Source of the DNA: Sapria himalayana
Lineage: Eukaryota; Streptophyta; Magnoliopsida; Malpighiales; Rafflesiaceae
Assembly: GCA_029783825.1 (NCBI GenBank)
Contig: JAREIK010000801.1
Span: 5,306,890 to 5,370,889, forward strand
Length of the DNA: 64,000 bases
Direction: 5' to 3'
Shown: positions 42,901 to 47,694 of the stretch, piece after piece
Position numbering within the stretch: the first letter of the stretch is position 1
Layout: each line of letters begins with the position of its first letter
The notes under the pieces: generated by a model
The model's input: only the letters and a program-made list of their open reading frames with translations
What the model was told of the DNA's origin: nothing
Databases searched by the model: none
Position numbers and translations under genes: made by a program

Positions 42901-45900
42901 AAAAAAATTAGAATATATATTTTTATTTTAAAAATTATCTATAAATAGGAAGCCATTATCTATAGTTTTTTGTATTTAAACTATAATCTATTTCCTCTAT
43001 AATTTATAGTTTATTCAAACTCTCTAAAATGTAATACTATAAATTATATATATATATTTTTAATTTTTATTTTTATATTATATAAATATAATTGTATCAA
43101 TTAATATTAGTAGGCGAGCCTTGTCATTGTAGATTTATGTTCTCTTGATTTTAAATATGACTTAAATTTTTGCAAGATACATGATTTTTTTATAATTATT
43201 TTTTTCCTAAATAATTTTAGAAATAAATAAGTAAATCTTTCATACTCAAATTATATAAAATTTAAAAAATGTAAAATACTAGTAATTATTATGAAAATGA
43301 TAACTCAATCGAAATCTATAAGACTAAGTTTTCTCTCAGTCATAAGTATGTCTCACCTTTGATATTAAAAAAATCTAAAAATAAACAAATATTTTTTGTA
43401 TAAATTAATTTTATGATAATTAAAAATAAAAATTTTACATTCATAAAAAAAATTGTCTATAAAGATGTATTATAAAGAAATCTAAACTTGTAAGAATAGT
43501 CACGAGATTGAACATTTTAAGGCATGCTAAATAATATCATTGAATTTAGATCAATTTTAAATTTTATAATTATTAATTTATCATCATGAGTTTGTAAAGA
43601 TTTATAACTAGGTTTATTATTAGTATAAGCTTTCTATTTAAAAATTTAGAAGATCCTAGATTAATTTATTTAATATAGAAAAAATTTTAACCAGTCTATC
43701 ATAGGATTTCAATGATGGCTTATGGGGATTACGTAATAAAAAATTATAAAATAAAAAAAAATATTATTAATTAACTAACTTAAAATCACAGTTGAATGGT
43801 CTCGATGACATCTGACATTTAGAATGGTTATAATGATAAAGAATTCTCATACGTCACATCTCAATTTATTTATTTTCTAATTTGAAACTATACAAAAGAA
43901 TCTTAAAATTTCATGAGATCATTTATTTTTATGATGTCATTATCTTATATGGGTATCTGTTAAGAATTTTAAAAAAATATGATATATAAAATAAAATATT
44001 TAATAATATTTCAAATAATAATATAATAATAAATAATTTTATAATAACCATTACAGATGATTTTAACATTATGTATATGCATCACATAATAAATTTAATA
44101 ACATAAGTTAATTTAAATTATTTATCTCATCAGAACAAATACATAATATATTAAATTATATTAGAATACCGAGTAAATTATAAGATTTTTATTTGATAGA
44201 TAAGTTAGTAAGCATAAAAAAATTTTAGCTATCATATACAATTGGAATCTAACATACCTAAAATTAAAATCATGTGTATTTTATTAATATATAATATCTG
44301 ATTACTTTGATAATAAAATTATTGAAATAATAATTAACAAATAATATTGGGATAAATTTTTCTTTTTTAAAATTTTGAAAATATTTTTATGATATAATGA
44401 ATATGTGTTTATTTATATACACTCTCATGACATGTATTTTACTTAAAATATATATACAACATAAATATTATTTTTAACTAATATAGATGATACTCATATT
44501 TTAGTGTTATAGATATTAAGATGATAATGAAATATTTAAAATATTTATCTTTTATTTTATCTTTGTATTGCTTGGCTGCCTATATGCATTTTAGAATTAA
44601 TCTTAAATGAGTGAAAAAAAATTATAAAATTCATATCTATTTATATGGATCAGCTATAAAAATAAGCTTGATAATCTTAGAATTTATAAATAATTAGATA
44701 ATTCCTTTAAATATTATAAAAAAAAATTGATAATTTTAACGAGTCTTCGAATATGGAGATTGATATCTTATTCAGAGATAATATTTTTTTTATCCAATTA
44801 GTTATCGACAAATAATAAGGAGATCCATCAAATAGGAGAAAATTATAAATGTACTTAAATATTAAATATTATTTTATTTTATCTCATAATAACATGAAAA
44901 ATTTTGACATATTAAGTTAGTAAAAATTATATGAATTTATTTTTATCGTACTATTTAAAATAACATATAATCTACTAATTTTTGTGATTTTTGGCACAGT
45001 AGTAGAGTATCTTTTTAATGTGGTTGTGAATATAATTTTAGATAAAAGTAATTTATTACATATAAATATTATTAAAATTGTCATACATAAAAGATTGAGA
45101 GTGCACCTCGATGGTTTTCAAGATAAAGTTAAAGAGCTACAATTAAATAATGACATACACGAAAATAATATCAAGATTTAGAGTTGTGACGATAAGATCC
45201 AAATAAAGTGATATTATGTCGAAGATTCTACTATAGACGTTAAACTGCATTTCAGTCTTATTTTTACATATTTTTTAAGTATTTAGACTTTCATCCAAAT
45301 TAGGCAGGGTATTTTTTTATTATATTTTTTATTGATATTCTGACATGAGCCAAAGTGGCCAACTAGCAACTGACACGTCTAGTCCAGATAGGGTGAGGGC
45401 CCTACCCCTAGTCTAGGGCTAGGGGTACATTTATTGACTAAAAAATATCATATCTCAATTCCTAGTCTAGGGCTAGGGGTACATTTATTGACTAAAAAAT
45501 ATCATATCTCAATTCCTCAAACAAACTAATACTCAAAAAATCGATTGACTAAAAATTAAGATCTTTCAAAATCATAATTTGAATAAATTTACCTCTTTAT
45601 GAATAGTAAATTCTACCACTAGGGGTTTCCTGGTATTTAATTTAAGGGGAAAACCAATTTAGTTAAAATTCAGAACATGCCTCGAAACCCTAATTCTGAT
45701 GACACTACTGATTGTGCTATAGGTAGACCAAAGAATCATTCACCTCCACACTCAAGCAAGCACAACAAATTATGGTATAGTGCATATGTATCTCTCTCTA
45801 GGTTTAATAGCACACACACACGCACACACACACACACACATGTGCGACATAGAAGTTATTTTCCTATAGTACTGTTCTGATACGACTTAAAACATTAAGC

Positions 45901-46236
45901 AACATAACATAAAATAAATGTAATCATACTCAGATAATAAGCTCATACAAATAATAAAATCCGGATAGCCTACAAGTTGAGCACTCTCATCAATATCATA
46001 ATAAAACAAAAAATATACAAATTATAAAAAAAATTATAAATATGAAAACTATAACAGAATGTTAAATATAATATGTATGTGACTAAAATACACATGTTTT
46101 ATTGAGAAAATATTGTATATGTTTATAGATTTTTACTATAAGATATATCTATAAAATAGCATTTCAAGTATAGAAAATTGGAATTTAAGATCATCCAATC
46201 CTAAATATACTCAAAAAAACTCAAATGACACAACAC

Positions 46237-46278
<42 letters not shown>

Positions 46279-46835
46279 AATTTGTGATTGAAAATGCATG
46301 GAATTTCAGGCTCAATAACAGGAAAGCAAGGCTCGCACGGGCAACCATGGACGCACGCCCGCCGTCAGATACTGACAATGTCTTACCAGTAATGCTTGGG
46401 AAGCCTCGGCCCCGCCATTCACATGAACTGCGCGAGATTCCGTGGGATGACAACACCTTGCTAAGTGTGAAAGCTCTTCAAGGATCCCAAAAAATAGGCG
46501 CCAGTAAAAATGGCGACGTTACTTCAGGGCAGCTAGTTGGTTTCGGCGTATCGAAATTTGTTCAATGTGAGCGGGGACAGTGCGTGGTGCTACTGGGCGG
46601 AGAAGGGGGGGACATAGGGAAGGGGAAGGTATATCAAGCGCAAGGGAATTGGTTTGGAAATTGCTTGGAGGACTCGATGTGCTGTGTTGTGGATGTAGTT
46701 GAGCTGAAAGTCGATCGACGAATGATGCTTCCACGCCCGTCCGAATCAACCGGCACTTCGTTTAACGACGCAGAAATCAAATTGGGCGTCATGAGAGTCT
46801 TGTGGGACGTGAACAAGTTGTACTTGGCCCATTAA
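904..46835 (+). CDS. NDX: Nodulin homeobox protein NDX, 3' part of gene (9 exons in window)
   Basis: Joined exons 904-957, 1069-1360, 1670-1795, 1870-1939, 5322-5379, 5453-5518, 31584-32459, 32560-32594 and 46310-46835 give 2103 nt, exactly 701 codons with the stop. Seen: conserved stretches such as [35 protein letters not shown] and [12 protein letters not shown]; a basic run RKRKR followed by an atypical homeodomain of about 66 residues; and a C-terminal domain ending [18 protein letters not shown]. This matches plant NDX. Known: NDX is a nuclear, single-copy-type regulator; in Arabidopsis it binds single-stranded DNA at the FLC antisense promoter R-loop and acts in ABA responses. The N-terminal exons (perhaps 200 or more residues) are left of the window. 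No frameshift or internal stop occurs in any exon, so the gene is probably functional, assuming the 26-kb and 13.7-kb introns splice correctly. Confidence 0.93.
958..1068 (+). other. 111-nt in-frame, stop-free intron (retention possible)
   Basis: It begins GT and ends CAG after a T-rich tract. Its length is 37 codons, and reading it in the flanking frame meets no stop, so retention would add 37 residues rather than end the protein. The peptide inside is low in charge and has no feature I recognise from NDX, so I call it an intron. Confidence 0.6.
1069..1360 (+). CDS. NDX: NDX exon, conserved N-terminal domain region
   Basis: 97 codons plus one base (phase 1 end). It carries [15 protein letters not shown], then an acidic [11 protein letters not shown] and [25 protein letters not shown], among the best conserved blocks of NDX. 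The donor is GAAG followed by GTTTTC at 1361. The split codon G|AG joins ...NICE to [10 protein letters not shown] in the next exon, as expected for the family. Confidence 0.9.
1670..1795 (+). CDS. NDX: NDX exon ([20 protein letters not shown])
   Basis: The acceptor is CACAG at 1665-1669; two bases complete the Glu codon and 41 codons follow. Donor GTTAAG is at 1796. The reading includes FLHKFLDCL and [10 protein letters not shown], conserved in NDX. The last base (T1795) joins GT of the next exon as a Cys codon where I would expect Arg in relatives, which would be a single CGT to TGT transition. Confidence 0.88.
1870..1939 (+). CDS. NDX: NDX exon ([22 protein letters not shown])
   Basis: 22 codons flanked by split codons. 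The acceptor is TGTAG at 1865-1869. The peptide [11 protein letters not shown] is a strong NDX match. The exon must end at G1939 because the split codon AG|A (Arg) then continues with VFYNQLQSL in the exon at 5322. The donor at 1940-1941 is therefore GC rather than GT. Confidence 0.88.
1940..5321 (+). other. 3.4-kb NDX intron with GC-AG borders
   Basis: The left border reads AAG followed by GCAATT and the right border is GACAG at 5321. No GT near 1939 keeps both frame and conserved peptide: reading past 1939 gives Gln-Phe-Asn-Ala and then a stop. About 2480-4450 resembles the antisense copia relics found in the larger introns; the rest is AT-rich with no gene recognised. Confidence 0.75.
2480..4450 (-). 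mobile_element. Ty1/copia relic, antisense, badly decayed
   Basis: 2500-3000 resembles the segments at 8740-9100 and 9950-10300 (a block around 'agactcatctttagtatgaat' in the other copies, then 'tggatttgagatattt'). In those copies this is the part of copia pol just before reverse transcriptase, on the minus strand. 3240-4450 would be the integrase side but has many stops and I could not align motifs. The ends are uncertain. Confidence 0.45.
5322..5379 (+). CDS. NDX: NDX exon ([19 protein letters not shown])
   Basis: One base completes Arg, then 19 codons end in phase 0 at the donor CAA followed by GTAAAG (5380). NQLQSL and NFEEKQ correspond to the conserved DQLQSL...FEENQ stretch of NDX, which identifies this short exon despite the 3.4-kb gap. 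Confidence 0.85.
5453..5518 (+). CDS. NDX: NDX exon ([22 protein letters not shown])
   Basis: 22 codons in phase 0 with acceptor CTGCAG (5447-5452) and donor CAG followed by GTGAAT (5519). The DHQ end joins QAQSIG of the exon at 31584, as in the family. A second acceptor, TTCTAG ending at 5440, would add the four in-frame codons for KTLQ, so two isoforms differing by four residues are possible. Confidence 0.82.
6203..7266. mobile_element. MULE-type MITE with 9-bp TSD (copy 1)
   Basis: The ends are inverted (TATGACGTACGG against ...CCATGCTTCATAG) and match the element at 29456-30155, whose ends carry GAAGCACGGACACGG. Flanks GTACTGGAC (6194-6202) and GTATTGGAT (7267-7275) form a 9-bp duplication with 7 of 9 bases equal. 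A 9-bp TSD and no transposase suggest a non-autonomous Mutator-like element. A hAT MITE (6450-7009) is nested inside. Confidence 0.75.
6450..7009. mobile_element. Short non-autonomous hAT element nested in a MULE MITE
   Basis: The left end reads TTGAGGTCTCAACTGGGC and the right end CCCGTTTGACACCTCTA, matching this window's hAT family ends. The body is GC-rich with many GGCACG or CGTGCC words, plus three A/T palindromes flanked by AAACCCTAAT. The flanks AACCCCCT and AATTTCAT agree at only 4 of 8 bases (3 of the 4 differences are C/T), so the TSD is weak. Confidence 0.65.
7342..8200. repeat. Direct duplication of about 430 bp inside copia relic b
   Basis: 7342-7775 and 7776-8200 align along their length (start 'tagatattctcttggcat' against 'taggccttctcttggctt'; later both contain 'gagttgtgtata' and 'ttaataggaat'). 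They cover the same RT-RNase H region. The copies have diverged clearly, so the duplication is old. Confidence 0.7.
9420..11560 (-). mobile_element. Ty1/copia relic c, antisense
   Basis: 9420-10300 repeats the order of 8290-9060 in diverged form: 'agactctcggtg' against 'caagctctcggtg', a Lys/Ile-rich pre-RT region, then 'aagatgt...ctcacttt'. The coding sense is minus and stops are frequent. 10700-11560 fits the upstream integrase part by position only. It may be a second copy of the same family lying next to relic b. Confidence 0.5.
12045..12560. repeat. Two diverged direct copies, likely copia LTR sequence
   Basis: 12045-12250 and about 12330-12550 share order and wording: 'cttcctaattaat', then 'tctaga/tctagt', 'gagggaggag' against 'gagagaggaagg', 'aaattgcataaac' and a T-rich run before 'aatacatgg/aatacaagg'. 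They sit just beyond the RNase H end of copia relic f, where its 3' LTR is expected. Confidence 0.55.
12236..12284. repeat. Perfect 19-bp inverted repeat with 11-nt loop
   Basis: Arms ACATGGCCATATATATGTT (12236-12254) and its exact reverse complement (12266-12284) surround an 11-nt G/T loop. It lies at the junction of the two direct copies around it. It could fold as a hairpin in DNA or RNA. Perfect pairing in otherwise decayed DNA suggests recent formation. Confidence 0.9.
12560..14780 (-). pseudogene. Ty1/copia relic f: reverse transcriptase and RNase H (antisense)
   Basis: Reading the minus strand downwards: integrase C-terminal part ([16 protein letters not shown]) at 14680-14780, RT with [11 protein letters not shown] near 13650, the degenerate active site [13 protein letters not shown] at 13500-13545 (Y-N-DD instead of YVDD), [18 protein letters not shown], and the RNase H end with [10 protein letters not shown] near 12700. 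Many stops and shifts make it inactive. Upstream integrase continues at 15213-16052 and the gag side at 23292-24320. Confidence 0.8.
14541..14565. repeat. (CTA)n microsatellite, 25 bp
   Basis: About eight CTA units. In the antisense frame of copia relic f this reads as a run of Val codons that breaks the integrase-RT linker. Confidence 0.95.
14781..15212. mobile_element. 432-bp TIR element, unclassified
   Basis: The ends TTGTGAAAGGTGC and ...GCCTTTCACAA are inverted. The body has words such as AGGCACGTCTAAGGC and CCTCGCC. It interrupts copia relic f integrase coding, which continues on both sides, so it is an insertion. No clear TSD or transposase was seen. The short flanks around the hAT element at 27357-31306 look like the same kind of sequence. 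Confidence 0.6.
15213..16052 (-). pseudogene. Ty1/copia relic f: integrase core (antisense)
   Basis: The minus strand 15450-15230 reads as the integrase segment that in intact copies contains PQQNG...E.KNRHL; recognisable are KYLVEMI, NVIRHFW and [10 protein letters not shown]. Higher coordinates give the GAG-pre-integrase side ([15 protein letters not shown]). It ends at the left border of hAT element 1 (16053) and resumes after 23291. Confidence 0.7.
16500..18830 (-). pseudogene. hAT transposase, element 1 (BED-type), broken
   Basis: It parallels the element 2 transposase: 16800-16860 with 20560-20620, 17370-17460 with 21190-21290, 18230-18261 plus 18746-18800 with 22070-22140. The minus strand carries the C-terminal dimerisation region at low coordinates and the BED finger at the high end. 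The short hAT element at 18262-18745 splits the BED region, and stops and frameshifts are many. Dead copy. Confidence 0.75.
18262..18745. mobile_element. Short hAT element inside the BED region of element 1
   Basis: Left end TAGAGGTGTCAATAGGC, right end CTCATTTGATATCTCTA. Flanks ACATTGAT (18254-18261) and ACTTTAAT (18746-18753) agree at 6 of 8, with one extra base at the right. Removing it rejoins sequence parallel to 22080-22120 of element 2, which proves the insertion. GC-rich body with GGGC and CGGGC words; no transposase. Confidence 0.85.
19111..19170. repeat. GA-rich simple repeat
   Basis: About 60 bp of GAGAGGAG units. On the minus strand it is a CT-rich tract just upstream of the BED-coding start of element 1 transposase. 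A weaker GA-rich stretch lies in the same place in element 2 (22385-22430 and 22600-22645), so it may be part of the transposase leader. Confidence 0.9.
19647..23183 (-). mobile_element. hAT element 2, 3.5 kb, nested in element 1
   Basis: Left end TAGAGGTGTCAAATGGGCC, right end GGCCCATTTGGCACACTA. Flanks GATCCTGG (19639-19646) and TATCCAAG (23184-23191) agree at 5 of 8. The sequence on either side rejoins as 'atcctgg...ctaggaatggtttggacc', parallel to the uninterrupted 'atcctggactaggcatggttttggacc' stretch of the element at 34781-35411, which confirms that it sits in element 1's right subterminal region. Confidence 0.82.
20270..22340 (-). pseudogene. hAT transposase, element 2 (best preserved copy), broken
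   Basis: Minus strand, N to C: BED zinc finger with [10 protein letters not shown] near 22110; [19 protein letters not shown] at 21500-21440, the hAT block before the DDE domain; a central region with [11 protein letters not shown] near 20740; and the C-terminal dimerisation region with SEFVFSVV and [15 protein letters not shown] between about 20540 and 20430. Stops and frameshifts interrupt it. It is the most readable copy of the family here and is useful as the reference. Confidence 0.85.
23292..24320 (-). pseudogene. Ty1/copia relic f: gag-side remainder (antisense)
   Basis: The sequence resumes after hAT element 1 with a Gly-His-Gly-type stretch that joins [10 protein letters not shown] left of the nest, as in the copia region between protease and integrase. 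23426-23731 is open on the minus strand for 101 codons but shows no motif I can name. A poor match to the initiator-Met primer site (TTGATCAAAGAGC, minus strand, about 24308-24296) suggests the 5' LTR lies above it. Confidence 0.5.
24560..24860 (-). mobile_element. MULE-type MITE fragment (copy 3, inverted)
   Basis: 24770-24858 reads, in reverse complement, like the left end of the element at 29456 (GAAGCATGGACATGGGGATA..., then a TCAAAAAACTAG-type word). The other end is not clear; AT-rich repeats of 'atatgtaatatataa' (24635-24700) fill it. It lies where copia relic f's 5' LTR should be. Confidence 0.55.
24861..24905. repeat. (TG)4(TA)n microsatellite
   Basis: GTGTGTGT followed by about 18 TA units, at the edge of the MULE MITE fragment. 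Confidence 0.97.
25060..27300 (+). mobile_element. Ty1/copia relic e, sense strand, RT-RNase H
   Basis: 26440-27190 reads on the plus strand as copia RT tail and RNase [20 protein letters not shown], then [13 protein letters not shown] and [10 protein letters not shown], corresponding to the ILRYLKG...STTGYCVF order of copia. Many stops. 25060-26440 is AT-rich and probably the upstream RT/integrase part, but I could not place motifs there. An open stretch at 25499-25696 shows no family motif. Confidence 0.6.
27930..30800 (+). pseudogene. hAT transposase, element 3, broken
   Basis: An intact-looking BED zinc finger is at about 28174-28270 (CKYC, then [12 protein letters not shown]). 28570-28660 gives the segment before the DDE core ([19 protein letters not shown]), 28850-28920 the YHVISLIV block, and 29370-29440 the late-middle block. 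The MULE MITE then interrupts, and the C-terminal part continues at 30170-30700. Multiple stops show that it is dead. Confidence 0.8.
29456..30155. mobile_element. MULE-type MITE, 700 bp, perfect 9-bp TSD (copy 2)
   Basis: Inverted ends TAAGAAGCACGGACACGG and CCGTGTCCGTGCTTCTTTG; flanks are both TCCTCATGC (29447-29455, 30156-30164), a perfect 9-bp duplication. It interrupts hAT element 3 transposase, whose uninterrupted form is seen near 20890 in element 2. The centre holds a GC-rich stretch (29755-29940) with open frames on both strands but no recognisable protein. Confidence 0.9.
31584..32459 (+). CDS. NDX: NDX exon: linker and homeodomain helices 1-2
   Basis: 292 codons in phase 0; acceptor GATGCAG (31577-31583), donor CAT followed by GTGTGT (32460). 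It starts QAQSIG, which follows DHQ of the exon at 5453 as in the family. Residues 1-245 are a polar, Ser/Lys/Glu-rich linker that is probably disordered. A basic cluster RKRKR begins near 32331, likely both nuclear localisation signal and homeodomain arm, followed by [20 protein letters not shown], a highly conserved NDX signature. Confidence 0.95.
32560..32594 (+). CDS. NDX: NDX micro-exon (35 nt): start of homeodomain recognition helix
   Basis: Eleven codons ([11 protein letters not shown]) plus TG, the first two bases of the Trp codon. The acceptor is TTTTACAG (32552-32559), the donor is GTCAGT (32595). In the homeodomain this is the turn and the start of helix 3. The Trp codon is completed by G46310, 13.7 kb away. 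Confidence 0.93.
33200..36330 (-). mobile_element. Ty1/copia relic d, antisense
   Basis: Minus strand: 34560-34690 reads [22 protein letters not shown], the pre-RT segment; 33560-34100 covers RT to the RNase H linker ([13 protein letters not shown] in place of RKYVLDLL). The family and orientation match relic b. A short hAT element (34781-35411) interrupts it, and 35420-36330 continues as decayed upstream sequence. Inactive. Confidence 0.65.
34781..35411. mobile_element. Short hAT element, 631 bp, 8-bp TSD
   Basis: Left end TAGAATTGTCAAAAGGGTC, right end CCAGTTGACACCTCTA. Flanks TTTGGACC (34773-34780) and TATGGACC (35412-35419) agree at 7 of 8. The GC-richer body carries repeated TGCC/GGCA and CACGAC words. 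No transposase; presumably mobilised by the larger hAT copies. Confidence 0.9.
37297..37545. mobile_element. Truncated hAT element, left end only
   Basis: Left end TAGAGATGTCCTATGGGATG with the typical GGCATGG and CCCAAGC words up to about 37545. No matching right end or TSD was found, so it looks truncated. Confidence 0.55.
37700..40365 (+). mobile_element. Ty1/copia relic g, sense strand, split by a hAT element
   Basis: Plus strand: RT start near 38160-38480 ([11 protein letters not shown] in place of LVAKGYTQ), the active site as YMDDIL at 39270-39290 (Met for Val), RNase H at 39850-40060, and the pol end [11 protein letters not shown]...[10 protein letters not shown] at 40170-40310, ending near 40360. 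The hAT element 38567-39244 separates RT motifs that should adjoin. Frequent stops; the LTRs were not resolved. Confidence 0.72.
38567..39244. mobile_element. Short hAT element, 678 bp, 8-bp TSD
   Basis: Left end TAGAGGTGTCAAGTGAGCC, right end GCCATTTGTCATCTCTA. Flanks AATGATAA (38559-38566) and GATGACAA (39245-39252) agree at 6 of 8, both differences transitions. It splits copia relic g reverse transcriptase directly before the YMDD box. Confidence 0.88.
41186..41530. repeat. 174-bp tandem duplication of the LINE 3' end
   Basis: 41186-41359 and 41360-41530 align closely ('gatgtgaccaaatcat', 'agaattattttaatattc' in both). Each encodes the RLRWFGHV-like stretch near the LINE C-terminus. Confidence 0.88.
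41186..42250 (-). mobile_element. RTE-type LINE relic, 3' part of reverse transcriptase
   Basis: Minus strand, N to C: a [10 protein letters not shown] segment near 42220 (for VFIDLEKAYD), [13 protein letters not shown] at about 42030 (for GLHQGSALSPYLF), [10 protein letters not shown] near 41930 (FADD to FAND), [14 protein letters not shown] at about 41860, then the C-terminal RLRWFGHV-type motif as MIWSHLI, present twice. This order is diagnostic of RTE non-LTR elements. Stops and the Asp to Asn change make it dead. Confidence 0.75.
42830..43080 (+). other. Possible solo or partial LTR with TATA box
   Basis: Contains CTATAAATAGGAAG (about 42949) followed by short T/C-rich and AATCTA-type repeats, like a retrotransposon LTR promoter. 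Sequence just left (42820-42880) resembles 37740-37800 at the start of copia relic g. No paired LTR or TSD was confirmed. Confidence 0.3.
43300..45381 (+). pseudogene. hAT transposase relic, element 4, plus strand
   Basis: BED remnant near 43510 (RLNILRHAK), then VTSQFIYF at 43860, HHIINLI near 44085, a block near 44560-44600 ([10 protein letters not shown]) parallel to 29390-29415, and the C-terminal dimerisation region [18 protein letters not shown] at 44985-45040. The right end ACTGACACGTCTA finishes at 45381. The left terminus was not found, so the TSD cannot be tested. Many stops. Confidence 0.7.
45407..45514. repeat. 54-bp tandem duplication, two identical copies
   Basis: The unit begins CCTAGTCTAGGGCTAGGGGT at 45407 and again at 45461; the copies look identical. 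It lies 26 bp right of the hAT element 4 end. Confidence 0.95.
45811..45840. repeat. (CA)n microsatellite with one CG
   Basis: CA run with one CG interruption, followed by TGTGCG. It lies about 470 bp before the last NDX exon. Confidence 0.95.
46239..46276. repeat. (CA)19 microsatellite next to the NDX last-intron acceptor
   Basis: An uninterrupted CA run ending 33 nt before the AG of the last-exon acceptor (46308-46309). Between them are 'tgaatttgtgattgaaaatg' and a short TTTCAG, so the usual long pyrimidine tract is missing. The CA run overlaps the zone where the branch point and upstream tract would lie. Confidence 0.95.
46310..46835 (+). CDS. NDX: NDX last exon: end of homeodomain and C-terminal domain
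   Basis: G46310 completes Trp, then [12 protein letters not shown] finishes recognition helix 3 (the WLNNRKAR form of the usual WFxNRR). 173 more codons hold the NDX C-terminal domain: [52 protein letters not shown] and [13 protein letters not shown]. The stop is TAA at 46833-46835. The frame is intact. GC content is clearly higher than the surroundings. Family members usually have Asp in the VLVDGxG stretch where this copy has Gly. Confidence 0.95.
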
Positions 46836-47694
46836 TATTGCATGGGATTCAACAATCATGTCGTCTCCTGTCTCGTGATATCATGTTGGCGAAAAGTAAT
46901 GTTCATGTCCCGAATTAACTTTACTTTTCTTAAATTCTAAATTAATTTTAAGTTTTCTAAACATGCCTCAATCTGGATCAAGTTGCCACTCGAGCTTTAT
47001 TTTCATAAATTCTCTTAATTTCAGTAGTTTGGTAACTTCTTTTCTAGTGATTATTTCAACTGTTTTCGGATGTAGGTGATTTTGGCCAAATTGTGCGTGT
47101 GTGCGCGCGCGTGCATGTGTGTGCGTGCAAGTGTGTGCGTGCAAGTGTGCGTGCGCATGCGTGCGTGTGCGTGCCAGTGCGTTTGTGTGCGTGCGCGCGT
47201 GTGTGTTTGCGCACATTGACTGATTGCCTGTTTGTCTGTGTCAAATCTTCTTATTATGTGTGAAAATTTCATAATAACACATTATTTTAATTTTCAATCT
47301 TATGACTAATTTGTTGGTGTAGGTTATTAAACTATGATATCTTTTGTTATAAAAATCAAAATGCTATTATTTAGTGGTTATAATGAATTCAATAAATGTG
47401 ATTGGTATTATATATGTCAATTGGCACAATGAAAGTTTTAATTTTCCAAAAATTCAAAGTTGGATTATTTTGTTTTGAATTTGCTGTTTATTAGGTTGGT
47501 TTTATTAGATTTAATTTCTGAAAATATAGAATTGTTTTAAATAAGTATAACCATGATATTATATTTAAAATCCTGCATAAAATTTAGTTCAACATAAACT
47601 CAAATAACATTTTTATAAAATAATATAATAACCACACCTTGTAAAACAAAAACCACAAAACAACAATCATTTCCTTCAATTCAAGCTAAGTAAA
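46836..47694 (+). other. NDX 3' flank and likely 3' UTR
   Basis: No further coding sequence. The first AATAAA on the plus strand here is at 47391-47396, about 555 bp after the stop; plants often use degenerate signals, so the real poly(A) site could be nearer. The GT/GC tract at 47092-47213 lies between. Confidence 0.45.
47092..47213. repeat. GT/GC alternating purine-pyrimidine tract (Z-DNA prone)
   Basis: About 120 bp of TG, CG and CA steps with sub-runs such as GTGCGCGCGCGTGC, few breaks. Alternating purine-pyrimidine with CG steps is the classic Z-DNA-forming composition. It is rare in this AT-rich window. Confidence 0.95.

Larger units (their letters stand above)
32595..46309 (+). other. 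13.7-kb NDX intron splitting the homeodomain Trp codon
   Basis: The donor is GTCAGT and the acceptor ATTTCAG (46303-46309). The intron holds copia relics d and g, three short hAT elements or fragments, an RTE LINE relic and a hAT transposase relic. 32595-33200, 40370-41180 and 45520-46235 show no gene; 40690-40880 has GC-richer words like those in hAT termini but no end was found. A (CA)19 tract lies just before the acceptor. Confidence 0.9.

Noticed and set aside
46968..47272. His/Thr/Ala-rich minus-strand open frames
   Set aside because: Products of the GT/GC repeat tract; no real gene.
47391..47396. AATAAA as the NDX poly(A) signal
   Set aside because: About 555 bp after the stop and beyond the GT/GC tract; plausible but cannot be preferred without 3'-end data.
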